NCBI RefSeq assembly: GCF_030913705.1
Contig: NZ_CP133190.1
Coordinates: forward strand, 5,543,501-5,607,500
Origin: Anaerocolumna sp. MB42-C2
GTDB lineage: Bacteria > Bacillota > Clostridia > Lachnospirales > Lachnospiraceae
Direction of reading: 5' to 3'
Length of the DNA stretch: 64,000 nt
Part shown: one piece after another, positions 52,897 through 61,868 of the stretch
How positions within the stretch are numbered: the first letter of the stretch is position 1
How the letters are laid out: the number at the start of each line of letters is the position of its first letter
Notes under the pieces: generated by a model
Databases searched by the model: none
Seen by the model: only the letters and a program-made list of their open reading frames with translations
Told to the model about the DNA's origin: nothing
Program-made: the position numbers and the translations under genes

Positions 52897-53550
52897 ATGG
52901 CAGAAATCCTGATTGTTGAGGATGAAATATCAATTAATGAACTTGTAAAACGAAATTTACAGCTGGTAGGTCACCGCTGTACTTCTGCATTTGATGGGAA
53001 AAATGCCATTAATCAGATGCAGGAACATAATTTTGATTTAATAATATTAGATATTATGCTGCCGGAAATAGATGGATTTGAAGTGTTTAAAGAGGTAGAC
53101 AAAACACCTACGATTTTTCTGACCGCACGAAGCAGTTTAGGAGACCGTATCAAAGGCTTTTCTCTGGGAGCGGATGATTATCTGACAAAGCCCTTTGAAA
53201 TGCTGGAACTTCTGGCACGTGTGGAAGCAGTACTGAGGAGGACGCAGAAAACCCGCAGTTGTTTTATAAACGGTTCCGTTAAAATTGATTTTAACAGTCG
53301 TCAGGTGTTTTATTTGGAGAAGCTTGTGGAATGTACCCCAAAAGAATATGAATTACTGGAAGTACTAGTCAATAACCGAAATATTGCCTTATCCAGAGAA
53401 CGGCTTCTCGAACTGGTATGGGGATATGATTATGAGGGAGATACCCGCACTATAGATGTGCATATTCAAAAACTCAGGAAAAAACTGGGCTGGGAGAATG
53501 TCATAAAGACGGTTTATAAGCTTGGTTACCGGTTAGAGGTAGGATTATGA
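52897..53550 (+). CDS. OmpR-family response regulator
   Basis: 217 residues. Receiver domain with acidic pair IVEDE, phospho-acceptor Asp52 in LIILDIMLPEIDG, and Lys in DDYLTKPFEM. The C-terminal winged helix has LSRERLLELVWGYDYEGDTR, TIDVHIQKLRKKLGWENVIK. AAGGAGGTGG precedes the ATG. Its last bases overlap the kinase start in ATGA. Lies divergent from the sortase/surface-protein pair and upstream of a secreted protein, so cell-envelope control is likely. Confidence 0.9.
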   Translation: MAEILIVEDEISINELVKRNLQLVGHRCTSAFDGKNAINQMQEHNFDLIILDIMLPEIDGFEVFKEVDKTPTIFLTARSSLGDRIKGFSLGADDYLTKPFEMLELLARVEAVLRRTQKTRSCFINGSVKIDFNSRQVFYLEKLVECTPKEYELLEVLVNNRNIALSRERLLELVWGYDYEGDTRTIDVHIQKLRKKLGWENVIKTVYKLGYRLEVGL

Positions 53551-54947
53551 AATACAGGACTTTTTTAACAACCCTCATATTGTTCCTGTTTACGTTTAAC
53601 CTTGGAATTTTTATTATTTCAATTACATCCTTTCAGGATACAGTTAACCGATCGAAAGAGGGAAGTTTAGGGGAACATTATTTTATAACATCCGCAATTC
53701 TAAAAGATTTTAACGCGGTAGAAAGTCGTGGAGTGAGTATTGAAAGTACCGTGAATTCCCTGCTTACACCTTACCGTTACCTTACCGGAAACAATAAGGC
53801 TTTAATAGCCCTGTATAAGAATAACGAACTTGTTTATTCTGACTTGGGGAATATCACAGTACCAGAACGGTTTTTAAAACTGCCGGAGGATGAAAACCGG
53901 CTGATATCCCTGCAGAAAACCGGAAAAAATAACTATATAATTGTCTCAGGGAAAATGCCCGCTCCGTATAACTCTTATATTTTTGTTTACCTGTATGATA
54001 TGACGGAAGCCATAAACAGCTGGGAAAAGATGAAAAACATGCTGTATGTTATAGGATTTTTACTCTCTGCACTGTTAGCATTAGGTCTTCATGCATTACT
54101 GAACCGGATCTTCAGACCACTTGCACAAATATCCCACATATCAGGAGAAATTGCGGCAGGAGCTTATGAAACCAGACTTCCGGTATTGGGACAGGATGAA
54201 CTTTCTGATATGGTCAGGAGTTTTAATCATATGGCGGAAGAGATACAAAAACAGATGACGGAACTGATTACCGCTGCGGAAAAAAAACAGCAGTTTATTG
54301 ATAATTTTGCCCATGAGCTGCGTACACCTTTAACGGCGATTTACGGATATGCAGAGTATTTGCAGAAGGCTGCCGTGACAGAGGAGGACCAGTTATCTTC
54401 AACACAGTATATTATGTCAGAAAGCCGCAGACTGCAGACCATGGCATATCAGTTATTAGAGCTTGCCAACTTAAAAAATGACCAGATCGTATGGGAAACA
54501 GTAAGTGTTCCGGGGGTTTTTGAATTGATACGGCATACTCTGGATAGTAAATTTAAAGAAAAAGATATCCAAACAAAATTTCTCTGTGAACTGGATACTG
54601 TAAGAGGAGATGCCTGTCTGCTAGAAAGCCTGGTTCTTAATCTTGCGGATAATGCTGTTAAGGCTTGCAGCCAGGGCGGTCATATTACAGTAGGGGCCGG
54701 TAAGGAAGAAGAAAATAAGATGATTTACATACAGGATGACGGCAAAGGAATGACACAAGAGGTATTAAATCATATTACAGAACCTTTTTACCGGGCCGAA
54801 AAATCACGAAACCGAAAGGACGGCGGAGCAGGTCTGGGATTAGCACTGTGCACCCAGATTGCGGTCTGTCACGGGGCACGGTTAACTTTTGAGAGCTACC
54901 CGGAAAAAGGGACGACAGCTAAGATAATTTTTACAACTTCAACATAA
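53547..54947 (+). CDS. Sensor histidine kinase partner
   Basis: 466 residues. Two membrane segments (TFLTTLILFLFTFNLGIFII and MLYVIGFLLSALLALGLHAL) enclose an extracellular domain of about 130 residues. HAMP domain, HisKA with FIDNFAHELRTPLTAIYGYA (phosphorylated His), and HATPase with NLADNAVKACSQGGHI, DDGKGM and GGAGLGLAL follow. Overlaps the regulator stop by four bases. The signal is unknown; context suggests envelope stress or wall anchoring. Confidence 0.9.
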   Translation: MKYRTFLTTLILFLFTFNLGIFIISITSFQDTVNRSKEGSLGEHYFITSAILKDFNAVESRGVSIESTVNSLLTPYRYLTGNNKALIALYKNNELVYSDLGNITVPERFLKLPEDENRLISLQKTGKNNYIIVSGKMPAPYNSYIFVYLYDMTEAINSWEKMKNMLYVIGFLLSALLALGLHALLNRIFRPLAQISHISGEIAAGAYETRLPVLGQDELSDMVRSFNHMAEEIQKQMTELITAAEKKQQFIDNFAHELRTPLTAIYGYAEYLQKAAVTEEDQLSSTQYIMSESRRLQTMAYQLLELANLKNDQIVWETVSVPGVFELIRHTLDSKFKEKDIQTKFLCELDTVRGDACLLESLVLNLADNAVKACSQGGHITVGAGKEEENKMIYIQDDGKGMTQEVLNHITEPFYRAEKSRNRKDGGAGLGLALCTQIAVCHGARLTFESYPEKGTTAKIIFTTST

Positions 54948-55026
54948 CTTCATTATAATTCTATAAAACGGCTCTTTTATACTTATTATTGTAATCACAG
55001 ATAAAAATAATAAAGGAGATATTACA

Positions 55027-55905
55027 ATGAAAAGAAGTAAATTGGAAATGAAAAACTTAAGGAAGACCATATTAACCTCTGCGGTTGTTTTAGTGACCGG
55101 AACCTTGTTGTTCGAGGGATTTACCCAGGCAGCAGTAGCAGCAGAATTCAAAAAAACAGAAAAGGTTCCTACCAGTTACACGGAATACACCAAGGATTCT
55201 GTAAAAAGTACGGACAAGAAAGTTCCGGAAGGTTACGTTAAAGCAAACTATACCATAGGGACAATTGATTTGGAATGTTACAAAAATAATAAGCCTGATA
55301 GTAAGGATATAACGAAAGAAGCTGCGGCAGAAATCGGTGCTCAGGCTTTATGGAAGATATTCGGTGTTAATTTAGAGGGGCAGGAAATCAAAATGGGATA
55401 TGATCTGCCAACGGAAACTTTTTCACGAACCGGCTGGTCTGCAGAAGTATGGATTGACGGAAAACAAAGCTATTATTTTTCAGTAGATTCAGTGACAGGA
55501 GAATTATTTCAAATAGGCTATGATAGGACACTAAAAGAAGATGTTTCCGTAGCTTATGATGCTGCACTTGCTAAAAATCCTCAGGAATATATTGAACTGG
55601 CCAAAAAAGCAGCAGCGGAGTTTAATGTTGTCCACGGCAGTATAAAGTCAGTTGAGTACAACGGACAGGGTTACGGTAATAATGATCCGTCGATTTCTAT
55701 AGACGTTAAAGGAGCAAATGGGGAAATAGCTTTATTATGTTTCTCAAGATATGACAAGAAACTGCTGAGTATAGGTTACAGTGCACAATATAAAGAAGTA
55801 CTGGATGCTGCTGTCAGGGCTGAAAAAGAATTAAAAGATAAAACAAAAAATAAAGAAAAAACTAATTTTTCTGACAGTACACCTAACTTTATAACAATAG
55901 AGTAA
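55027..55905 (+). CDS. Secreted PepSY-like protein
   Basis: 292 residues. Signal peptide (LRKTILTSAVVLVTGTLLFE, cleavage near AAVAAEF). The mature part has two units with the helix-then-strand pattern of PepSY domains: ITKEAAAEIGAQALWKIFGV followed by YYFSVDSVTGELFQIGYD, then YIELAKKAAAEFNVVHGSIK followed by LLCFSRYDKKLLSIGYS. AAGGAG precedes the ATG, 79 nt after the kinase stop. PepSY proteins are thought to modulate proteases or sensor proteins outside the cell; a role with the adjacent kinase is inference. Confidence 0.7.
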   Translation: MKRSKLEMKNLRKTILTSAVVLVTGTLLFEGFTQAAVAAEFKKTEKVPTSYTEYTKDSVKSTDKKVPEGYVKANYTIGTIDLECYKNNKPDSKDITKEAAAEIGAQALWKIFGVNLEGQEIKMGYDLPTETFSRTGWSAEVWIDGKQSYYFSVDSVTGELFQIGYDRTLKEDVSVAYDAALAKNPQEYIELAKKAAAEFNVVHGSIKSVEYNGQGYGNNDPSISIDVKGANGEIALLCFSRYDKKLLSIGYSAQYKEVLDAAVRAEKELKDKTKNKEKTNFSDSTPNFITIE

Positions 55906-55999
55906 TATTAATAAAATGATTACCGCGTTCAGCTAATTGCAATGGGCCTAACTGCAAATTATAGTGGAAATAAAAAGTAAAAATAGTTATGATTAAAAA

Positions 56000-56028
56000 G
56001 AGTGCAAAGTTTAGATAATTTTGCACTC
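56000..56028. terminator. Bidirectional terminator between convergent genes
   Basis: GAGTGCAAA and TTTGCACTC arms with an 11-nt loop, between the PepSY-like gene and the small minus-strand gene. Confidence 0.65.
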
Positions 56029-56065
56029 AAATGTTTATATTAAAAATATCGTAAAATAAAGTAAA

Positions 56066-56221
56066 CTACTTCTCAGATTTTCTTTTCTCATGTTTTCCTT
56101 CGTGTACACCAATTATTTGCCCGTTTTCTATTCCTACGTCCGCATTCTCCTTAGGTTTCATTTTTCTAAGTTCAGGATTGCTTTTTTCTCTGTCTTTCAT
56201 TCTGTTTTTATTATTGTCCAT
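56066..56221 (-). CDS. Small charged protein, 51 residues
   Basis: ATG at 56219-56221 is preceded by AAAGGAA. The frame of 51 codons begins MDNNKNRMKDREKSNPELRK and ends HEGKHEKRKSEK, with a central ENADVGIENGQIIGVHEG. It is rich in Lys, Glu and Asn with no hydrophobic segment, probably disordered at both ends. It has an own terminator-like hairpin downstream. No family was recognised; size and charge recall small acid-soluble or nucleic-acid-associated proteins, but there is no proof. Confidence 0.55.
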   Translation of the reverse strand: MDNNKNRMKDREKSNPELRKMKPKENADVGIENGQIIGVHEGKHEKRKSEK

Positions 56222-56499
56222 TTTCAAGTTCCTTTCTTACTAAGTAATTAGTTATAGTATAAGCAGATTCCAAAAAAATATGGGTCGAAAATTTTTAGTT
56301 TTTAATAAAGAAATTTAATAAATACTTGAATTATTAATTTTTTAACAGGAAAGATTGGTGAATTATTTATATGTATAGTCTAATTAAAATCACTATTTGT
56401 AATAAAAAAATATAATCTGAAATAATTGAAACTGTCCTAATAATCGAGTATAATTTACTATCAGATGTTAAAATGTATTTGGCAACAAAGGAGCTAATT

Positions 56500-57855
56500 A
56501 TGAGACAGGACAAGTCAGGCAGATACAGCATTACAGAAGGAGTCATTTGGAAGCAGCTGCTTTTCTTTTTCTTTCCATTGCTGTTTGGTACTTTTTTTCA
56601 ACAGCTTTATACTACGGCAGATGCTATTGTCGTAGGACAATATGTTGGCAAGGAAGCTTTATCGGCGGTCGGCGGTACAACCTCGGCAATTATTAATGTA
56701 TTTGTAGGATGTTTTATCGGTATATCAACCGGTGCTACCGTCACGATTTCTCAATATTACGGCGGAAAGCAGCAGGAACACTTAAGTAAGGCGGTTCATT
56801 CAGCTATCATGCTTGCCATAACCGGAGGGGCATTTATTATGATCGTCGGTATTCTTTTAGCACCGACAGCCTTAAGACTTATGGGTACTCCAGATGAAAT
56901 TATGCCATATTCTGTAGTTTTTATACGGATCTATTTTGGAGGTATGATAGCTAATCTTGTATATAATATGGGTGCCGGTATACTAAGAGCAATAGGCGAT
57001 TCCAAAAGGCCTTTATACTTTTTAATACTTAGCAGTTTCTTAAATATCGCATTGGATTTTCTTTTTGTTTTACATTTTAAGTGGGGTGTTGCGGGAGCGG
57101 CAATCGCGACAGTAATATCACAGTTTTTTAGTGCTATATTGGTTTGCCTTACTTTAATGAAGACGAATGAATGTTATCGCCTTTATTTAAATAAAATTCG
57201 TTTTCATAAAGAGATGCTGGCTAAAATTATACATATCGGTGTGCCTGCAGGTTTTCAATCCCTTATGTACTCCATATCCAATTTATTAATTCAATCTACA
57301 GTGAATCAATTTGGTACGGATACCATAGCAGCCTGGACAGCATATGGTAAAATCGACGGTATTTTCTGGATGATCATGGGCTCTTTTGGTATCTCAGTAA
57401 CGACTTTTGTTGGTCAGAACTTTGGTGCGGGTAAAATCGACAGGGTTAAAAAAGGAATTCGTGTATGTTTTGTTATGGCTATGGCCGCAGCAATTAGCCT
57501 GAGTATTACCTTATCATTCGGAGGCTCTTATATTTTTCAGTTATTCACCAGAGATCAATCAGTTGTGAACAGGGGAATGGAAATATTACTTTTTCTGGCT
57601 CCGACTTATTTTACCTATGTCTCTATAGAAATTTTTTCGGGCTCCTTAAGAGGAATGGGAAGTGCATTTATTCCGATGATATTAACCTGTTTCGGTGTAT
57701 GTGTTTTACGTATTATGTGGATTTTTACCGCTGTACCCATATGGCCGGACATTAAAACCGTAATTTTCAGTTATCCCCTGACGTGGTTTACAACATCCGT
57801 ATTCTTTGTTATTTATTATTTTATGTATACCAGAAAACGCTTCGCCGGGATATAA
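56500..57855 (+). CDS. MATE-family efflux transporter
   Basis: 451 residues with twelve predicted spans in two homologous halves. The first half opens with IWKQLLFFFFPLLFGTFFQQ, LYTTADAIVVGQYVGKEALS, the second with IHIGVPAGFQSLMYSISNLL, IQSTVNQFGTDTIAAWTAYG. Start at 56500 with AAAGGAG upstream; the ATG at 56473 lacks a site. Family knowledge: cation- or proton-coupled export of organic cations and drugs. Stand-alone gene with a terminator at 57929. Confidence 0.88.
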   Translation: MRQDKSGRYSITEGVIWKQLLFFFFPLLFGTFFQQLYTTADAIVVGQYVGKEALSAVGGTTSAIINVFVGCFIGISTGATVTISQYYGGKQQEHLSKAVHSAIMLAITGGAFIMIVGILLAPTALRLMGTPDEIMPYSVVFIRIYFGGMIANLVYNMGAGILRAIGDSKRPLYFLILSSFLNIALDFLFVLHFKWGVAGAAIATVISQFFSAILVCLTLMKTNECYRLYLNKIRFHKEMLAKIIHIGVPAGFQSLMYSISNLLIQSTVNQFGTDTIAAWTAYGKIDGIFWMIMGSFGISVTTFVGQNFGAGKIDRVKKGIRVCFVMAMAAAISLSITLSFGGSYIFQLFTRDQSVVNRGMEILLFLAPTYFTYVSIEIFSGSLRGMGSAFIPMILTCFGVCVLRIMWIFTAVPIWPDIKTVIFSYPLTWFTTSVFFVIYYFMYTRKRFAGI

Positions 57856-57928
57856 TCAGGACAGCGAAAAAGAATCGAATGACAATGTAGATTGTCATAA
57901 AAATTTAAATAGTTTAATCATTATACTC

Positions 57929-57972
57929 TGTCAGGATGCAAATACTAAGTTATCTGCCTCCTGACATTTTTA
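57929..57972 (+). terminator. Terminator after the MATE gene
   Basis: TGTCAGGA and TCCTGACA arms, followed by TTTTTAT. A second small hairpin (ATGACAAT/ATTGTCAT) lies just upstream at 57879-57898. Confidence 0.65.
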
Positions 57973-57979
57973 TAATAAA

Positions 57980-58944
57980 TCAATAACCGATGAGAGAAAG
58001 TATTTTATCCATAGTTCTGGCAGTTTCGATTGAAAATGCATGAGTTACAAAAGGCTGTTCCTGCTCTCTGATACATCTGCCAAACTGTTCAACCTCAAGC
58101 ATATAATTATTGGGCACATCCACCGTAACTTCTCTGGTATTGTCTTCTGTGCGGATATAATACTTTAATAATCCATTTGCATTAAAAGGTACCGGAGCTT
58201 CAATTGTTCCGTTTGTGCCATAGATAAAATACCGGTCCCCTCTTTGATGTGCACACATCCCTGTTACTATGGATGCCCTGCAGCCACTTGGGAATTCCAA
58301 ATACGCTGCTGTAAAATCATCGATTTTATCATCGGTAAAATTAGCAAAGCATTTATTTTACTGGGTTCTTCCCCAAGAAGTGATAAAATTAAACTTACAT
58401 TATAACAGCCCAGATCATAGATGCTTCCGCCTAAGGTATCTCTTCTTAAGCGAATATCATTATCTTTTGGTTTTGGAGTTAAGAAAGTTGTCTCAATAAA
58501 TCTTGGTTCCCCAATTAAACCGGAATCCAGAGCTTCTTTTATTGATTTCACAATAGGGCTGTGTAAATATGCAAAGGCCTCCATAAAATAAACACCTGCA
58601 TCTTCACAGGCTTGTACCATTTCTTTTACATCTTTTTCGGAGCCGGACAAAGGTTTCTCACACAATATATGTTTTTTTCCGGCAGCAGCTTTTAGCACCC
58701 ACTCCTTATGAAGTGCATTTGGCAGTGGAATATAAACGGCCTCTATTGCCTCATCCTCCAATAGAGCTTCATAACTGTAATAAGCTTTTTCAAATCCGTA
58801 AGTCTTTAAGAAAGAGTCCGTTTTCTCTTTATTTCTTCCGGCAATCCCGCAGAGAGTACCATTTGCTGATTGTATAATAGCAGGAATTACACATCCCTTC
58901 GCAATATCAGCGGTGCCTAAAACACCCCAATTAATCTTTTCCAT
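57980..58944 (-). pseudogene. Gfo/Idh/MocA oxidoreductase with a single-base frameshift
   Basis: The N-terminal part (58944 downwards) is a good NAD(P)-binding domain: INWGVLGTADIAKGCVIPAI, then AVYIPLPNALHKEW and HILCEKPLS with the conserved Lys, up to GEEPSKINAL. Near 58344-58350 the frame changes; the protein resumes one base over as ANFTDDKIDDFTAAYLEFPS and runs to a normal end, IETARTMDKILSLIGY. One missing base accounts for both parts, giving an otherwise intact 320-residue enzyme. It may be freshly inactivated, or the base may be a sequencing error. Intact relatives oxidise or reduce sugars and cyclitols. Confidence 0.8.
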
Positions 58945-59181
58945 AAAATTTCCTTTCTTTGTTCAGCATTATTTTGTATCCTTATTTTGTATCATTATTA
59001 TTATCCATATAGCGGCCTAATATTTTGTATCATTTCTGACTTAATTTTATTATAAAATTAAGTTGTTGTCTATAAGTCAAAGAACAGCATATTTTTTTTG
59101 ATCATTTTTAGGAGAAAATAATTGCATTTTAAAGCCCCTGCAATTAAAATGAACTTATAGAGAAGACAAGGAGTGATACCG
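58945..59181. promoter_or_regulatory. Divergent region with repeated ATTTTGTATC and a palindrome
   Basis: ATTTTGTATC occurs three times (58971-58980, 58984-58993, 59022-59031). A perfect AT palindrome, arms ACTTAATTTTAT around one central base, lies at 59039-59063. They are candidate regulator sites for the oxidoreductase gene and/or the GntR gene. Confidence 0.45.
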
Positions 59182-59907
59182 ATGGAAGATAGGGAATTAC
59201 ATAAAAAATCTTATATTAAGGTAATCGATTATATTAAAAATCAGATTAGGGATGGCAGATTAAGCATGGGGGGAAAATTACCTGCGGAGAGAGAGCTATC
59301 CATAATTCTGGGGGTAAGCCGTAATTCCGTACGGGAGGCAATCCGAACCATGGATATAATGGGAGTAATATCAAGTCAACAAGGTGCGGGTAATTATTTA
59401 ACCGGTAACTTTGAGAATAATCTGGTAGAATCCTTGTCGATGATGTTTTTATTAAATCAAATCAATTACCAGCAGGTATCCCAATTACGGCGCGGTCTGG
59501 AACTGCAGGCTCTTTTATTGGCCATCGATAATATATCCGATGAGAATATTAAGAAACTGGATGAAATAAATAGCAAACTGGAGCATGAAACAGAAGAGAA
59601 TAATGTAATTTTGGATAAGAAACTTCACTATAACATTGCCATAGCCTCCAATAATACATTGATTGTGGATATTCTGCAGGCTCTTTCCGAATTAATCGAC
59701 CAATTTATTGTTGACTTAAGAAGAGAGATACTAAGTTCTAATGACAGTAAACTGCTTTTGATAGAAGCACATACGGAAATGATTAAAAGCCTGGTTAACA
59801 GAGATAAAAACCTTGCTTATGAAGCAATTAACAAACATTTTGGTATAATTGACGAAAAATTGAAATCAAATAGTGATAAATTAATAAAAATTAACGGGAA
59901 AAAGTAA
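59182..59907 (+). CDS. GntR/FadR-subfamily regulator of the lactate operon (LldR-like)
   Basis: 241 residues. GntR winged helix (KVIDYIKNQIRDGRLSMGGK, LPAERELSIILGVSRNSVRE, IRTMDIMGVI), then a FadR-type all-helical effector domain of about 150 residues. Start at 59182 with AAGGAG 8 nt upstream; the GTG at 59173 lies within that site. Directly upstream of the lactate permease, whose leader holds two TGGTCCTACCA palindromes, the recognised form of LldR/PdhR/FadR-type operators. Expected to repress the operon without lactate. Confidence 0.85.
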   Translation: MEDRELHKKSYIKVIDYIKNQIRDGRLSMGGKLPAERELSIILGVSRNSVREAIRTMDIMGVISSQQGAGNYLTGNFENNLVESLSMMFLLNQINYQQVSQLRRGLELQALLLAIDNISDENIKKLDEINSKLEHETEENNVILDKKLHYNIAIASNNTLIVDILQALSELIDQFIVDLRREILSSNDSKLLLIEAHTEMIKSLVNRDKNLAYEAINKHFGIIDEKLKSNSDKLIKINGKK

Positions 59908-59943
59908 AATATCACAAATCATTTGTTAAAAAAATGTCGTTCG

Positions 59944-59998
59944 TTGACATAGGGAATAAAGAAAAGTATAATAAAATTACAAAAAAGTGGTCCTACCA
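59944..59998 (+). promoter_or_regulatory. lctP promoter and first LldR-type operator
   Basis: TTGACA (59944-59949), 17 nt, TATAAT (59967-59972): full consensus. TGGTCCTACCA (59988-59998) begins about 10 nt after the expected start point. Confidence 0.85.
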
Positions 59999-60023
59999 AT
60001 TTAAACTTAATTGGAGGAACAGG

Positions 60024-60062
60024 AGTGCTGCAAAACTTCCTGTCTTGTAGCACTTATTTTTT
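60024..60062 (+). terminator. Intrinsic-terminator-like hairpin in the lctP leader
   Basis: GTGCTGCAA (60025-60033) pairs with TTGTAGCAC (60045-60053) with one G-U pair and is followed by TTATTTTTT. An upstream ACAGGA (60019-60024) can instead pair with TCCTGT (60038-60043) in its loop, so alternative folds exist. It lies between the two operators. Confidence 0.65.
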
Positions 60063-60073
60063 ACCCTTAAAAG

Positions 60074-60084
60074 TGGTCCTACCA
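60074..60084 (+). promoter_or_regulatory. Second LldR-type operator in the lctP leader
   Basis: TGGTCCTACCA, identical to the first copy including flanks (AAAAGTGGTCCTACCAAT), 86 nt further downstream. Confidence 0.8.
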
Positions 60085-60173
60085 ATATGCAGAAAATCAC
60101 GTGATAAAAATGCAGTCCAATTGAAACTAAGAAGAAGGAAAAGTTCCCTGCTTGCAGGTAGATAGGAGCAAAC

Positions 60174-61772
60174 ATGAATATGACAGTTGCATTTGTTTTA
60201 GCGTTACTCCCGATCATTTGGCTGATTGTAGCCTTAACGGCTTTTAAAATCCCAGGATTTAAAGCATGTGCCATAGCTCTGGTTATTGCGTATACATTAG
60301 CAGTTACCGTATGGGAAATGCCGTTACAAGATAGTATCACGGCGGTTGCAGAGGGAAGTGCATTGGCTTTATGGCCGATTATTATTGTAATTATTGCCGC
60401 GATTTTTACTTATAACGTATGTCTTGCAACCGGCAAGATGGATATGATCAAAAAAATGTTAGCAAGTGTCACAAATGATAAAAGAGTATTAGTATTGATT
60501 ATTGCCTGGGGTTTCGGAGGTTTTATGGAGGGAATGGCAGGTTTTGGAACCGCTGTTGCCATACCGGCAAGTATGCTGTGGGGGTTAGGGTTCAACCCGG
60601 TATTTGCAGCAATTGTCTGCCTGATAGCTAATGCTACGCCAACCGCGTTTGGATCTATCGGAATACCCACAACTACATTAGCAGGGATAACAAGCCTTGA
60701 TGTTGTTGGATTATCTACCAATACGGTTATATTACTGGCGCCTTTGATTATATTAACACCTTTTATCCTGGTATATTTAACAGGGAAAGCTGAAAAAGGA
60801 GGGAATATTAACAAAAGTGCAAAAGGAAATTCCGAATTAGGGAGATCAAAAAATCCATTTAAAGGTATTGAATTAATTACCCTTATATCCGGATTAACAT
60901 TTTTAATTCCTGAATTTCTGGTAGCAAAATTTCTTGGTGCTGAGCTGCCAGTAGTAATCGGTTCTGTGTGTTCCATGTTGTGTACGGCAGGCGCAGCCAA
61001 GTTATTTGGTAAAAAGGTCATAAGCCCTGAATATTGTCTGGAAGAGAAAAATGAAAACAAAATAACAGGAAGAGAAGCGCTTATAGCCTGGAGTCCATTT
61101 ATTTTAATTTTCTTTTTCTTACTGGGAACCTCCAAATTAATAGCACCGCTGAATGAATTATTGGCAGTTGTAAAAACTTCTGTGAATATATACACAGGGG
61201 AAGGTGCTGCCCCATATACTTTTTCCTGGCTGACCACTCCCGGATTATGGATTATCCTTGCAGCTTTAGTGGGAGGGAAAATACAGGGAGCCGGTTTTAG
61301 TGAAATGATTACTGTTTTAAAAAAGACAATAATTCAAATGTTTAAGACTGTAGTAACTATCATTTCCATTATGGCGACGGCTAAATTGATGGGTTACAGC
61401 GGAATGATAGCATCCATATCACTTATGTTTGTAACAGTTACCGGATCATTTTACCCGTTATTTGCACCTCTTCTTGGTTCTATTGGAACTTTTGTAACGG
61501 GCAGCGGTACTTCCTCCAGTGTGTTATTCGGAGGTTTACAGGCTGAAACCGGTGCGGCTCTTAATCTGAACCAGGTCTGGATTTCGGCATCCAATACAGC
61601 AGGGGCGACCACGGCTAAAATGATTTCTCCACAAAGTATTGCGGTTGCTGTTGCAGCTGTTCATTTGCAGGGCAAAGAGAGTGTGCTTTTAAAAGGCACC
61701 TTTAAATATTACCTCTTATTTTTAGGAATTGTAGGTGCCTTAACCTATGTGGGAGCACAGCTGTTAGGGTAA
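60174..61772 (+). CDS. lctP: L-lactate permease
   Basis: 532 residues, about 13 membrane spans. Family features: FGGFMEGMAGFGTAVAIPAS near residue 115, TPTAFGSIGIPTTTLAGITS, and the C-terminal GTFVTGSGTSSSVLFGGLQ and NTAGATTAKMISPQSIAVA. TAGGAG precedes the ATG. Known role: proton-coupled uptake of lactate (and glycolate) across the membrane. First gene of the operon controlled by the GntR protein; etf genes follow. Confidence 0.92.
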   Translation: MNMTVAFVLALLPIIWLIVALTAFKIPGFKACAIALVIAYTLAVTVWEMPLQDSITAVAEGSALALWPIIIVIIAAIFTYNVCLATGKMDMIKKMLASVTNDKRVLVLIIAWGFGGFMEGMAGFGTAVAIPASMLWGLGFNPVFAAIVCLIANATPTAFGSIGIPTTTLAGITSLDVVGLSTNTVILLAPLIILTPFILVYLTGKAEKGGNINKSAKGNSELGRSKNPFKGIELITLISGLTFLIPEFLVAKFLGAELPVVIGSVCSMLCTAGAAKLFGKKVISPEYCLEEKNENKITGREALIAWSPFILIFFFLLGTSKLIAPLNELLAVVKTSVNIYTGEGAAPYTFSWLTTPGLWIILAALVGGKIQGAGFSEMITVLKKTIIQMFKTVVTIISIMATAKLMGYSGMIASISLMFVTVTGSFYPLFAPLLGSIGTFVTGSGTSSSVLFGGLQAETGAALNLNQVWISASNTAGATTAKMISPQSIAVAVAAVHLQGKESVLLKGTFKYYLLFLGIVGALTYVGAQLLG

Positions 61773-61868
61773 TTATTATTGAAATTATCAAATAGATTTA
61801 TCATATAAATCAACTAAGAATTTCAAATAAAATTAAATTGATAATGAATAAAAGGAAAGGTGAAAAGT

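Noticed and set aside
60410..61237. 275-codon minus-strand frame opposite the lactate permease
   Set aside because: Shadow frame of a conserved membrane protein; no ribosome site and Pro/Ile-rich nonsense composition.
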